Origin: Sphagnum compactum
Lineage: Eukaryota; Bryophyta; Sphagnopsida; Sphagnales
Direction: 5' to 3'
Length of the DNA: 64,000 nt
NCBI GenBank assembly: GCA_965153455.1
Contig: OZ234499.1
Location: 6,458,515-6,522,514 of the forward strand
The notes under the pieces are model-generated. The model ran no database searches, was not told where the DNA came from, and saw only the letters and a program-made list of their open reading frames with translations. Position numbers and translations under genes: made by a program. Positions 47,701 through 64,000 of this stretch are shown here, piece by piece (the stretch's first letter is position 1; each line of letters opens with the position of its first letter).

Positions 47701-50510
47701 CTTATTTTTGTTCATCTCTCAATTATAGTCAGGTTAACTTAAAAGAGTAAGCATAGAGAACTTCTTTTTATTTGTGAAACATTATGTATTGTGTGGGTGT
47801 GTTCAAGCCATCATCACTGATGGTAATTGTATACATGTTTGTTTGATGTTTAAAGGACTAAGGTGCTTTGGAAATACAGGTCTTCATCTGTGCATGGAGT
47901 CCTACAGGATCTTTGCTTGCCTCTGGGTAAGGAACCTGTGCCTGTCTTGGGAAGATTTTGTCCAAACTGCATCTGTTTTTGGTGTGTCAGATGGGGAAGA
48001 GAATTTAGGCTATGGGGTTTTTGACTCTTGGGTTTTGCTTACATGACGTTGTTGATTGATGGTCTGCAGCTCTGGAGACTCCACTGCCAGAATCTGGACC
48101 ATACCAGAAGGGCGCTCAGGAAATATGTCACACGTTGCAGCACCTAAGCCTTTAGTGCTGAAGCATTTCAAAGGCAAAACCAATGAGAAGAGCAAAGATG
48201 TTACCACCCTAGACTGGAATGTGAGTTGAACCATGTTTCTGTCAATTCTATTCTCTTGTCAGATTTCCCTGAGCTATCAGTTTCTTTTAGTACCTCTCTT
48301 CTCTTTTGTCCAGGTTTGTTTTGGGTTAGAATTTGGTGTACCTGTGTGCTTTGTAGCATTTCGTATATTTCAAAAATGAACCTTCTTGCAAGGTGAAATG
48401 CGCTTCCCTTTATCTAAAAATTGCATCTGGATGTTAACAGGGAGAGGGATCACTTCTTGCAACAGGCTCTTATGATGGTCAAGCTCGTATTTGGAGTAAA
48501 GATGGTATGCTTAAGCTTCTGCAGTTTCTGCGTAGTTGCCTATTGGAAATTGCTGCTATTTGTTGCTAACATTCTCTATGTTTTCCTTTCTTGTTTTGCA
48601 GGGGAATTGAAGAACACCCTCAACAAACATAAAGGCCCCATCTTCTCTTTAAAGTGGAACAAAAAAGGAGATTGCCTTTTGAGTGGGAGTGTGGACAAAA
48701 CAGCCATTATTTGGGATGCCAGGACTGGCGATGTGAAACAACAATTTGAATACCATAGTGGTTAGTAGCTTTGGTCTCTTGCATTTTTAATTGAGCTGTT
48801 TAACAGAAGAGTGCTCAGTGCTCTGTCCAATATGTTCCTCTCAACAAAGTTCTATTACTCTCAGAACTAATTCTGTGCATGTCTTTTGTTGCTCTGCAGC
48901 ACCAACTCTGGATGTAGACTGGCGTAACAATTCGTCCTTTGCCACATGTTCAACAGACAAAATGATCTATGTGTGCAAACTAGGAGACACAAAGCCAGTG
49001 AAAGCTTTTGCAGGACATCAGGTGGAAAATCTGTTCCAAGTATGCATGGGTTTAGCCTTTTTGCACGCTGGGGTTTGCAGTGGAATTGGATAATGACTGA
49101 CTGTGGTTACTTTACACAGGATGAAGTGAATGCAATAAAATGGGATCCTACTGGCACCCTCCTTGCCTCTTGTTCTGATGATTTCACTGCAAAGGTAAAT
49201 CACTGCTGCTGGATGGTTGATGCCTACATTTTGTTAGAAACAGCTCATGTCAAACATGTTCAAGTAATAGTTTTGGGGGTACTCTTTGTCAATTTAACAT
49301 TTTCAAAGGTTGTTTTTTCCACTGATTTTCATTAAGGTTCTCTGCAGATATGGAGCCTTAAACAGGACAAGTGTGTGCATGATCTCAAAGATCACACAAA
49401 GGTAAGCAAAGATGAAAATCTTGTGCTGTTTGTATGAATATTTGACTTTTCTGTGTTGCCTTGCTAAAAGATAACCATGTTTGATCATTGTGTGCTTCTG
49501 TACTAGGGTTCTGTTCCCTTGTTGCTCACTTGGGTTGGAGAGATTTCGTTTACCTTCTCTCATATCTATGATTTACCCAATTAAGGAGAGCTTCTTGATT
49601 TTTTCAACTCTATCCCTTTTCCCAGTGCCTGGACTCCTCAAAGGTTATCAAAGGATTGTCTTTTTGTTCTATTTCAGCTTCTGATTGTCTTTTGTGTGAC
49701 AGGAAATATACACAATAAAATGGAGTCCAACAGGACTAGGGTCAGCTAACCCGAACCAGCAGCTTGTATTGGCAAGGTATGTGTGTGTGTAGAAGCTCTA
49801 AGTACATGCTGTTAGTTTCCAGTGAGCAAGAATGTTCTTGGGTGTGATATTGAGTGGTTACTGATCCCATCTGTTTGCTCTTTGAGTGTGAGATTTTCAA
49901 CATTGCTTATAATGTTGGAGAGAGTTGGAGAGCACTGGTTGTTGTAGTGTGGCAATTTCTCAAATGACACATCTTGTATTGACTGGGGAATTCATGCAGT
50001 GCCTCATTTGATGCCACCATCAAATTGTGGGATGTTGATCAAGGTGCACAGCTGTTCAGCCTGACTCATCACAGGTAACACTATTTGAATACATTTCTTT
50101 TCATCATTTGACCTTGTATGTATATCAAGCATTTGCTATTCCTGATTGTATTTGGTTTTCCTCTTGCATAAGCAACTCACCTTGAGCTGTCCAAATAGTT
50201 GTAAGATCTGTAATTGAGGAGCACTGAGCTTGTTGCCTCGTCTGGAGAGTTATGATCCCTTTTAACTTAACTTTGTGTGCATGATGGCAGTGAACCTGTG
50301 TATTCAGTGGCATTCAGTCCTAACGGAGAGTACCTAGCAAGTGGGTCGTTTGACAAATGTTTGCACATTTGGTCTGTCAAGGATGGCAGCCTGGTGAAAA
50401 CATATCGTGGGAGTGGGGGCATTTTTGAGGTCTGCTGGAACCGAGAGGGAGACAAAGTTGCTGCATGCTTTTCAAATAACACTGTTTGTGTGCTGGATTT
50501 CCGGCTGTAG
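44752..50510 (+). CDS. LisH-WD40 co-repressor subunit, TBL1/HOS15-like
   Basis: Fourteen exons splice in frame to 575 codons: 44752-44812, 45626-45771, 46040-46430, 47015-47103, 47880-47926, 48070-48220, 48441-48504, 48602-48760, 48900-49021, 49120-49194, 49348-49401, 49703-49776, 50000-50074 and 50291-50510. The LisH motif ([15 protein letters not shown], residues 8-22) and a conserved F-box-like region ([20 protein letters not shown]) are followed by a long E/K/R tract (about 103-186). From residue 222 come eight WD40 blades, with [62 protein letters not shown] and ending VCVLDFRL. Arabidopsis HOS15 and animal TBL1/TBLR1 have this architecture. They bridge histone deacetylases to promoters and, in plants, also serve CUL4-type ubiquitin ligases in the nucleus. 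It is divergently placed from the RabGAP gene. Confidence 0.95.
46140..46400 (+). repeat. GAGAAAGAG-type purine tract encoding a Glu/Lys/Arg linker
   Basis: Within TBL1 exon 3 about 250 bases are variations of GAGAAAGAG and GAACGTGAACGG. They encode alternating charges ([20 protein letters not shown]) likely to form a single alpha-helix or coiled coil. The complementary strand opens a frame full of SLSLSFSFS that is only its shadow. Confidence 0.85.
46555..46690 (+). repeat. Retroposon-family fragment in TBL1 intron 3
   Basis: GGAGCTGATAAAGTCAG, GAGTCATGGCTGCTCGTCAC, ACACTTTGTGAATGACACTC and ATAAGGTTATGACC recur in the same order in the intron 4 copy at 47376-47490. The GGAGCTGAT-x-AAGTCAG core also matches the minus strand of the three RabGAP-associated elements, placing this fragment in that family, on the sense strand of its host gene. 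Confidence 0.5.
47376..47490 (+). repeat. Retroposon-family fragment in TBL1 intron 4
   Basis: GGGAGCTGATGGAAGTCAGT, GTCATGGCAGCTTGTCACGG, TTGATGGTTGGACACTTTGT and TGGCACTC align with the intron 3 copy. They also align with the minus-strand core of the RabGAP copies (GGGAGCTGATGAAGTCAGTG, TTGATGGTCC, TGGCACTG). No flanking duplication was recognised. Confidence 0.5.
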
Positions 50511-56290
<5,780 letters not shown>

Positions 56291-56478
56291 GAGCAGAGAG
56301 AGAGATATGATCTGGAGTGCAATTGATCCGTTTGAGAGAGAGTGAAAAACCAGAGAGAAATCTAGAGTGCAATTGATCCTAAATTAGGAGAGAGGGAGAT
56401 ACCACAGAGAGAGAGAGATCTGGAGTGCAATTGATCATTTTGAGAGAGAGAGAAACAGAGATCTCTAGAGTGCATTGA

Positions 56479-56510
<32 letters not shown>

Positions 56511-56654
56511 GGAGTGCAAATGATCCTTTCGAGAGAGGGATCTGGAGGGAGTGCTTTTCGATCCTTTTGGGAGAGAGAGAGAGAGAGAGAGAAATGGAGT
56601 GCAAATGATCCTTTTGAGAGAGGGATCTGGAGGGAGTGCCTTCGATCCTTTGGG

Positions 56655-56686
<32 letters not shown>

Positions 56687-56712
56687 TCGACTAGGGCAAT
56701 TGATCCGTTTGG
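56291..56712. repeat. GA-rich minisatellite with GGAGTGCAATTGATCC core, about nine copies
   Basis: (GA)n runs alternate with GGAGTGCAATTGATCC or close variants at about 56313, 56363, 56421, 56464, 56511, 56548, 56594, 56632 and 56690. Spacing varies from about 40 to 58 bases through changes in GA length. It lies about 0.9-1.3 kb upstream of the kinesin N-terminal exon. Frames across it ([10 protein letters not shown]-like) are artefacts. Confidence 0.88.
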
Positions 56713-57644
56713 AGCCCTAGAATGGTCGTTACATTTCTCCTTGCAGGTCCTTTCATACGCACCTCAGACACTCTCATTTTTCTCTCTTCCTTTCTTTCTC
56801 TCTGTATCCGTGTGTGCATCTCTCTCTCCCCAAACTCAAGAATATTCCACTGCGCATGCATCATACATGTATCCAGAATCCTGATCATACACTTAGTGAT
56901 GTGCAGGATTGTACGAAGTTAGGGAAATAGTTTCATGAAGAACCTAAAGCTCTTCAATCTCTGAGCCGCATGACAAGCTAGAGCTTCGAGATCACCACGT
57001 CCAGATAAAAAGAATTCCGCAGGTTTGAATGGTTCATGGTCCGATCACGAAAGCTGGGAGTCGATGGCCAGTTATGTGTTGAGGAATTGCACACATGATA
57101 TTCTTGCCTTCCGACGTCGAAATAGCTCGGAGCCGGATCATGGTCGCTCATGGGTTGCTACGCATAATCACTTCTAAGTAGCTCAGGATATTCCACACTA
57201 CCTCCAATCTCATGAATCCTGTTCATGCAATGAGATTGATCATCACTGGTTGTAGTACTGATCATCACCCTGATTGCTTGCTAGACACCAAGTTATTCGA
57301 AGAAATCATGTGGCCGATTCAAGCTTGCAGTGCATCAGCAGCAGTTAGTTGAGATTAGAGTGTGTCATGAAATTGTCAAGTCGGCGTGGAGGAAACTGCT
57401 GAATTCGTAGGAGACAAACGAAAGGAAATCTTGAATTGCAATTGTCTCGGTTGTAAAGATGAAGATGAATATTCTAGGGTTCGTAATTTGCTTGCAGAGC
57501 TGTAATCTACGAAGCAAGCTACACTAGTGCGGGGCAAGATATAATGTAAGGGCAAGCGCGTCGACGAGTGCATGTTGTTGTTGTTGTTGTTGTTGTTGTG
57601 GTGGTGGTGGTGGTGGTCGACTGGCCAATGAAGAGCGAAGCAAA
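56713..57644. other. Probable kinesin promoter and leader region
   Basis: The stretch has balanced composition, a CT-rich block at about 56780-56830 and (GTT)n(GGT)n at about 57571-57616. No clear TATA box or exon is recognised. It lies between the GA-rich array and the candidate kinesin N-terminal exon. Confidence 0.35.
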
Positions 57645-58112
57645 ATGGGAGCCACTAGTGCGAATTCATGCAGTTCGGCAACAACATCCAATTCAATGGC
57701 CGGGACGTCCTGCAGCTTCTCGTCGTCGATGTCGATCGACAAGCTACTCCTGGAGCAAGGTCTGCGCCATAATTCACTGCTTTCCAAAGTCACCAAGAAG
57801 AGGAGGTTGCTCAAAGATCAGCAGGTTGCAGCTGCAGGAAATATTCTTCTTCCCACCGGGCTTCAATATAATATGCAGGGCTGCATGAGCAGCTTGTCAA
57901 ATCTCGCGTTGCAGCAGAGCCCTAGTGCAGCAACAATAGCACTAGTGCCAAAGCTGCTACCTGAGAAACGGCCTCGTGATCGTTCCGCTGATCGCACAGA
58001 CCTCAGCGGACGTGATCAGTCGATGCCAGCACTCCAACAAAACAATATTATGGCTCCAGTGATACCACCACCTGCAACAGGCAATTACTGTCAATCACTC
58101 TGCACAGTATAA
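57645..58112 (+). CDS. Candidate N-terminal exon of the kinesin gene
   Basis: An open frame of 155 codons begins MGATSANSCSSATTSNSMAG. It is Ser/Thr-rich, then has KVTKKRRLLKD and LLPEKRPRDRSADRTDLSGR, and ends after a Pro-rich segment. Codon use and composition look protein-coding and contrast with the introns. Ser-rich, basic, disordered N-termini before the motor are common in plant ungrouped kinesins. The join to the first motor exon at 58574 needs a phase-1 donor. GTGATC at about 58011 or GTCAATC at about 58090 would fit but neither is strong, and a further small exon may intervene. It could instead be an upstream gene fragment. Confidence 0.45.
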   Translation: MGATSANSCSSATTSNSMAGTSCSFSSSMSIDKLLLEQGLRHNSLLSKVTKKRRLLKDQQVAAAGNILLPTGLQYNMQGCMSSLSNLALQQSPSAATIALVPKLLPEKRPRDRSADRTDLSGRDQSMPALQQNNIMAPVIPPPATGNYCQSLCTV

Positions 58113-58573
58113 CTCATGCAATTGCATCATCAAGGAGATCTCCACCTGCTGCATGCATGCACGCTTGCTTGCTTGCTTGACAAGTAACAGTTTAAGGATT
58201 CCCAGGCTGTGGAACCATTGATCAAGAAGAACTTGAATTTCCTCCTATGCAAACATGAAATGGTTTGTTTGACAACGGGAAAATTATACAGTGATCCCCC
58301 TCTCTCTCTTTCACAATGGGGAAATTAGAATAAAACATTGAAATATTATTAGTCCCAGGATTCCCTTGGAGATCTAAATTCCCTATGTTTTGTTGACTCT
58401 GAAACTTTGATTCGTCAGAGGTTTCACCACTCTTTTCCCTAGAGGGAATGCCAAAAAAAGGTTTCTTGTCTAGCTTCTTCTTACACAGTTTGTTTGTTTG
58501 TAGAAATGGACATTGAATTCTCTGATCGACCCTTACAAGTTTCGACTTATCTCATGTGATGGCTTGCTTACAG

Positions 58574-61500
58574 TGGTGGAACGAGTGAGGGTTACGGTGC
58601 GAGTAAGGCCGCCAATGACTCTCCTGGAGCGGAAAGAAGAAGCGGCGCCCTTCATTTTCTTGGACACAGACAAGAATACTCTCATCTTGCGCCGCAAGTA
58701 TGCTCCTTCTGCACGCAACCTCATTCCTCCTCCCCCATGCATGCATGTCATCCTCCACTCAGGTTTTTTTTTTCCCAATTTTGTGATGTATTTGTCGCAG
58801 TGGCAACCATCCTCAAGAGGAAAGAGCCTTATTTGGTTACAGGTCAGATAGAGGAGGAAAGTAAACATTTTCTACAATCCTGCTATGATGTTTTTGCGAC
58901 GTTCAAGAAGAACCAAGTATCTAGGCTACTTCCATGTTTTTCTCCCTATCAGAATTTTGGCGAACTAAAAGGCATTTAAAAAGGAATCTTGCGACACTAG
59001 AAAAAAGAAAAAGAAAACTTAGGTGTCGCGTAGATGCGAAAGTTTGCAAAACTAATTTGGCCTCTTCTTTGAACAATACATTGTCCCTGAGTATGTATCA
59101 TGTGTCCACGGTGATGATCATAGAGCATCAGGGACTGCATGGATACAGTCTAAGAATTCAGGCAATTATTAGAAAACATCATCATCTCATTCACCGCGGC
59201 ATGCAGATCGTAGATCAACTTATTGAAACACAATCTTGAAGATTTGAGGGAAAAACCAAAAAGAAAAAAAAAAACTGCAGGAGTCTGAATAATTACTGAA
59301 CAAAGAGTGATTCTAAAAACAATTGTACTACGTGTGTGCATGTTGAATTGATCAGGGGAAGCTTTGTGGACCTCACAGAATTCCGCTTTGACGCAGTTCT
59401 GCCATCGACTGCGCGTCAGATCGACGTTTACAACACGGCTGCTCGAGCTGTTGTCATGGTAAATACCTTCAAAACTCTTACTACAACTGAAGTTCTGCAA
59501 AAACATGCATGGGCTCAGAGCAAAAAATTAATCCTAGGTAGCGAAAAGATCAGCACTCCTAGAACTTCAGAAATTCAATACCTGCGCTCCTAGTCTAAGA
59601 ACTTCTCAATTGAATTCACTACAAGGAGAATGTGGTTTTTCTCACACAAAAAAGCCGTGGCTCATGACACAGGTGTGAGGTAAACTTTGTGGTTTCATCC
59701 ATTACAATGTACAATATGTGGTGTTTATTGTGACATATCTTATTCGAAAATGGTGATTTGATATTAGGTAATGGCACAAATTACATTGAAAAAGACTTGA
59801 AAAAGAAGTATTTGGGGTTTTTGTTGGACACTGATCATGTATCTTGTGCTGTGGATTGATCAATGATGCATGCGGTGCTGCATGGTTGTGCAATCAGCAG
59901 GATGTCTTGAATGGCTTTAATGGAACTGTGATGGCATATGGGCAAACTGGGGCTGGAAAAACTTACACTCTCTCTGCAAAACATCCCACAGCACATGGCA
60001 TCATCACAGCTATTGCAGGTTTCAAACTTCAGAATCTCCCCTGCTTGGCTCATCATCATCATTATCTGACAGTTCTTAATTTATGCCCGATCATCAACTT
60101 GTCCACCACCAGTCTAATTTTACCACCTGATCCATGCTCTTGAGCCGGCATTGCCAGGAAATTTGATCTTCTACTGTAATCATGTTGATAATTTTGCTCA
60201 AGAGTCTAACCAGGATTTCACAATTTATGACTTTATGTTGATGATTTTACTTTCAAATTGGGTTGAGGATATTGTGATCTTATTTTACAATTTATGTTGA
60301 TGATTTTGCTTGGGTCAAGTGTGTGAGGATTTTATGATCTTGTTGCACATTTTTGTTGATGATTTTGCTTGAGTCATGTGTGAGGATTTTTTATGATTTT
60401 GTTGGGCAACTTATGTTGATGATTTCACTTGAGTTGAGTGCAAGGATTTTATGAACTTTTTGCGCAATTTATATTGATGAATTTTCTTGAGTTAGACCTG
60501 TTCCAGGACTTTATGATCCTATTGTATGTCCATTTATGTTGATGATTTTTCTTGAATCTGGCAAGAATTTTATGATCTTGTTGTACAATTTATGTTGATT
60601 ATTTTGCTTGAGATGAGTGTGAGGATTTTATGATCGTAATGCACAATTTATGTTGATGGTTTTGCTTGAGTCAAGTGCAAGGATTTTATGATCTTGTTGC
60701 ACAATTTATGTTGATGACTTTGCCTCAATCTTATGAGGATTTTATAATCTTGTTGTACAGCTTATGCTGATGATCTTTTGCTTGAGTCTGGTGAGTATAT
60801 TATGATCTCGTTGTGTACAATTGATGTTGATGATTTTTTTTGAATCTTGCACTTGAAATTTATGATCTTGTTGTATGTGAATTGATGTTGATGATGTTTG
60901 TTGCTCAGGGATCATTCCAAGGTCAGCTGCAGAAATTTTTGAGAAGGCAGATGCTGATAGGGAATTTGAGTATCATGTCTCCATGTCTTATATCCAGATC
61001 TACATGGAGCAGGTGACATTTAATTCCTTATCAATTAGATTTCAAACCCAATTCATTATGTCAATCGATTTCAATTTAGACATTCTCGACTAAATTTCTT
61101 GGTACATCATCAGATTGAACTCGAGAAGCAGAATTTGCTTGGCTGTAGAAACAGATTGAATTTTAAGCTTGACATGTCTAAATTTGCAAATGGGTCACGA
61201 AACATTTTATGGTTGCAGATTCAAGATCTGTTGCGACCCGAGAGCTGTAACATGCAGATTCGGGAAGGTGACAACGGGGTGTTTGTATCGGGTGTCAAAG
61301 ATGTGGGATCTAATTACCTTCTGTATTATGCTCCAAGCCCCCCCAACCTTCAACAACATTTCTTTCTGAAAAATTGTGCTATCTAGATCACCCATCATCA
61401 CTCCTTGTAAGAAATTAGAGGGAGGGGGTGAGGTGGGGTGTGCATGGTGGGATTTTGAATGGGCTCCAAAAAAACCCTTACAATTGAAACTAAAACTTAC

Positions 61501-64000
61501 ACTCAAATTTTTGAATGTTGCCACCAAATGTTGAATATTATTACTGGGGTGAAGAGGCATGACTGAAAACTTGTTGTTGTGTTAGGACACACATGATGTA
61601 TTTACCTGCAAATGTTGTTTTGACAAATTGTGAAGTAATCATTTTTTTTCATTTATTATTGTTTTGTTCGGATGAGTAATAGATCAAAGTGAAGTCGGTG
61701 GAGGATTGCATGAGGCTCTTGATGCTTGGGGACCAAAATCGTTGTTTTGCCTTCACAAAGCTTGTGAGTATGTGAACCGGGCTTCATTATTTTTGTTGGG
61801 AAGAATGAAGAAGGATGATGATGACGATCATGTGTGGAGATGTGAAATTTATTGAGAATGATGATGTATGACAGTGCTTGTGATGATGTGTGTGTGTGTG
61901 TTTGTTGGCCTTGCCTACCAAGGCAAGGATATTGTGTTTAGATTCATTATAGAGTATAGTAGCTTAATGGATTTTGGCCCCTAGGTAATAATAATAGGTC
62001 TATTTTCATATGAGGAATTTTGAAAGATGATATTTTGACTTGTGTTGAAACTTGAGATTAATTATAGAGTTATACTATCTTGAAGGATTTTGGTTTCTTT
62101 TAGTTGGAAAATTATGTTTTTGTATGGTGAAATATTTGAGTTTCCATAATCCTTCTTTTGCCTTAAGATACTTTTTAATGTAAATGGCATGGCCACGTGT
62201 GATACACCCCTTGTTTTTGATGATGGGTGCAGAATGCGCATTCATCTCGAAGTCATGCAATTGTGATACTGACAGTGGAGAAGAAACCTGCGAGGAATCT
62301 GCAAAGGACTCAGGGGTACAAGACTAGTTCCTTGACAACTACACATTGGCCTAATGCAGGCTCCTCCTGCTTTGGAGAGTCTCAAAGGTAAATTGCTATT
62401 CAAAATCCTAATGTTAAAGGAAGGCAGGAGAGGAAAGTACAGGTCAGAGAGGAAAGTAGAAAAATTTAAGAATCTTACTATATTTTGGTGACCTGGTGGA
62501 AATTCTCTAAATATTGTAATTTCAGAAATATTTTCCTCAAAATCTGGCAATTTTGGTGCACTTTTTTCACAAACATATTTTGAGTAATTGCCACTAGTTT
62601 GTTTTTTTTGGATCACCAAGTGGCAAAATTTCACCCAAAAAAAACCCACTGGTTACTAGAACCCCATGGCCACAAAAAAGCTCTGAATTTATGGAATGGA
62701 CTCTAATAGTTAAATAAATCTTCAAATTTTAGTTGAAGCTTCACTTTGAAAATGTGAGAAAGATGTAAAAATAATGGCAAAGGAGATGGAGGTTTATCCA
62801 TCTAGTAGCTACTAAATGTGCAAAAATCGGCAAATTCACTTGTTGAATCTATGAGAGAAATGGGGGTGTATTTTGCAGGGTTCTTGTGGGAAAGCTTTTC
62901 CTTGTTGATCTGGCAGGATCTGAGAGACTGAAAAAGAGTGGTATAGAGCAACTTCCTGAACCAAGAACTTTCCCCCATTTCATTTCTCACTGCAATCCAG
63001 AACTCTACTCAAATCCGGAAGTGGGTGCAAATCTTTCTTCACCCACTAAATAAGAACTTGATTCTCAAACTTTTACATAGCTGCAGCAACAACTATGCAA
63101 TGCAAACTCCAGCAATAAGCTTTAAATGGAGTTGTGCCAGTAGTGATGACAACAAGCTAGCTGCCCATGATCTCGCAGCTGCACTTGTAGCCAAGGACCT
63201 CCATTCAGCTCTTGAAAATTTTCTTCCACTCCATATGGTTCTTAGGAAATCTCAATTGTACAAGATAGATTTAACAGATAAATATTTATTCTCTATTTGG
63301 TATGACAGGATCTGAAGGTCTTCGTGCCAGTGAAGCAATGAGTGTCAACTTGTCACTCACCTGTTTAGGTACCAATTTTATGTACTTGTTGCTGTGATCT
63401 CAACCTGTTATAAAATGCAGTTCACTCTCTTGGCTGTTGCCAGAAAATAAATTGATGTTTGAATTTTTGTGCATAATCTAGATTTCTGATCACAACATCC
63501 CCAATTTAAATGTGTTATGTGAGAAGGGGAAGTCTTATTCAGAAGCTTCCTCCTTTCAAAACAATTCATGATATTAACCTTATATGTAAGGCGTCTTAGA
63601 TGAAGGATGAAACTGCGCATTGTGAGTCCAATTGAAGTTCAAATGTCAAGTGAACATTAAATTTGTAAATTGAATTACATTAGGTGTTTGAGGTTAGGAC
63701 CAAACTCTTTTGTGCATCTCATAAAGTGCACAAAAAAGTTTGCTCCTAAACTCAATGCTTGAGACAAATATTCAGACAAGCAACCATTCTTTGCCTATCA
63801 TTAAATGTTAATCTTAAGAATCTCATGTTAAGTTTTGATGTTTGGTCAAGTATTTTTGGGTCTTTTTAGATAATAGCAAAGTGGGGATGAGAAGAAAAAC
63901 AGGGTGCAAAAAAAGCGCTGGGCTTGATATGACTTCAAGAATAACTCCATTAAGATACATGTTTTTTTGAATTTTTGTAGGCAAGTGCATAAGTGCAAGG
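58574..64000 (+). CDS. Kinesin motor protein, ungrouped / ARK-like (motor domain, cut by right edge)
   Basis: Eleven exons join in frame: 58574-58697, 58801-58842, 59356-59458, 59901-60018, 60909-61012, 61219-61302, 61683-61763, 62233-62387, 62879-62940, 63309-63368 and 63981 onward. The motor begins VRVTVRVRPP. It keeps the P-loop GQTGAGKTYT, the microtubule-side SYIQIYMEQIQDLL, switch I NAHSSRSH and switch II LVDLAGSE, then NLSLTCLGKCISAR at the window end. All nucleotide-binding motifs are intact, so an active ATP-driven microtubule motor is expected. YMExIQDLL and FxxTKLN-x-x-SSRSH are closest to armadillo-repeat kinesins (ARK/KIN-U), but the armadillo repeats would lie beyond the window, so the assignment is tentative. 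An insert of about 35 residues separates VEKK from RVLVGKLF. Confidence 0.9.
60180..60905 (+). repeat. About 12-13 copies of a 57-60-bp minisatellite filling a kinesin intron
   Basis: ATTTATGTTGATGATTTTGC, then TTGAGT-x-x-AGTG, GAGGATTTTATGATCTTGTT and GCACA recur roughly every 57-60 bases from about 60180 to the acceptor at 60908. The array fills nearly the whole intron after the P-loop exon (60019-60908). Copies are diverged with small insertions and deletions. Confidence 0.88.
62410..62700 (+). repeat. Dispersed repeat in a kinesin intron, related to 43085-43140
   Basis: GAAAGTAGAAAAATTTAAGA, ATCTTACTATATTTTGG, then GACCTGGTGGAA, resembles GAAAGTAAAAAAATTAAGAA, TCTTTTTATATTTTGG and CTACCTGCTGGAA at about 43089-43138, in the same orientation. 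Similarity is roughly 80-85% over 50 bases by eye. Downstream parts are only loosely alike, so the full element cannot be delimited. Confidence 0.45.

Noticed and set aside
56362-56720. Open frames on both strands made of ERERERE or SLSLSLS
   Set aside because: They are translations of GA microsatellite and its complement, without start context or domain.
58513-58573. Continuous frame upstream of the first kinesin motor exon (no intron)
   Set aside because: It lacks an ATG in frame, and a good acceptor (TTGCTTACAG) sits exactly at the start of the conserved motor sequence, so this part is taken as intron.

Overview
The window is nuclear DNA from a land plant. Every convincing gene is split by GT-AG introns, and the proteins are plant-type: an AWPM-19/PM19 membrane protein, a plant GT106-like O-fucosyltransferase, a plant TBC1D15-type RabGAP, a HOS15/TBL1-type LisH-WD40 protein and an ARK-like ungrouped kinesin. 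Compact genes with CAG- and CT-rich leaders, separated by AT-rich gene-poor DNA, would fit a bryophyte such as a liverwort, but that placement is inference; nothing seen is diagnostic for a species.

Layout from left to right. (1) Positions 1-532 hold the first two coding exons of the RNA polymerase II subunit RPB4 on the minus strand; the gene leaves the window on the left. (2) Positions 1-14.6 kb are mostly AT-rich intergenic DNA: a 97-bp triplication, a possible RNase H remnant, a tRNA-like SINE head and a TATTGGTGG-type satellite that runs into its own inverted complement. (3) 14.6-16.3 kb, minus: a complete four-exon AWPM-19 gene with a CGG tract, a TATA box, an ABRE/G-box and an RY motif upstream. 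(4) 17.3-20.8 kb: intergenic, with a seven-copy 53-bp tandem array. (5) 20.8-25.9 kb, minus: an O-fucosyltransferase gene of about 12 exons with a probable 17-nt microexon and an acidic C-terminal tail. (6) 26-33.9 kb: intergenic, with a near-perfect 28-bp-arm hairpin. (7) 33.9-42.2 kb, minus: a complete 16-exon RabGAP gene that joins in frame to 718 codons, with both catalytic fingers present. (8) 44.8-50.5 kb, plus: a complete 14-exon TBL1/HOS15 gene of 575 codons, divergent from the RabGAP across 2.6 kb. (9) 50.5-57.6 kb: intergenic, ending in a GA/GATC-rich array. (10) 57.6-64 kb, plus: a kinesin motor gene cut by the right edge.

The genes look like an ordinary set of unrelated nuclear housekeeping genes (transcription, membrane and ABA physiology, Golgi glycosylation, Rab traffic, chromatin repression, cytoskeleton), not a pathway cluster. 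The most interesting non-gene signal is a dispersed SINE-like retroposon family. It has three copies in or just downstream of the RabGAP gene and two diverged copies in introns 3 and 4 of the TBL1 gene. All five lie in the same orientation as the host gene, and two are bounded by long direct repeats that look like target-site duplications.

Exon coordinates were derived by hand from splice consensus and reading-frame continuity; no alignment or transcript data were available. The least certain parts are the join between exons 3 and 4 of the fucosyltransferase and the N-terminal exon of the kinesin.
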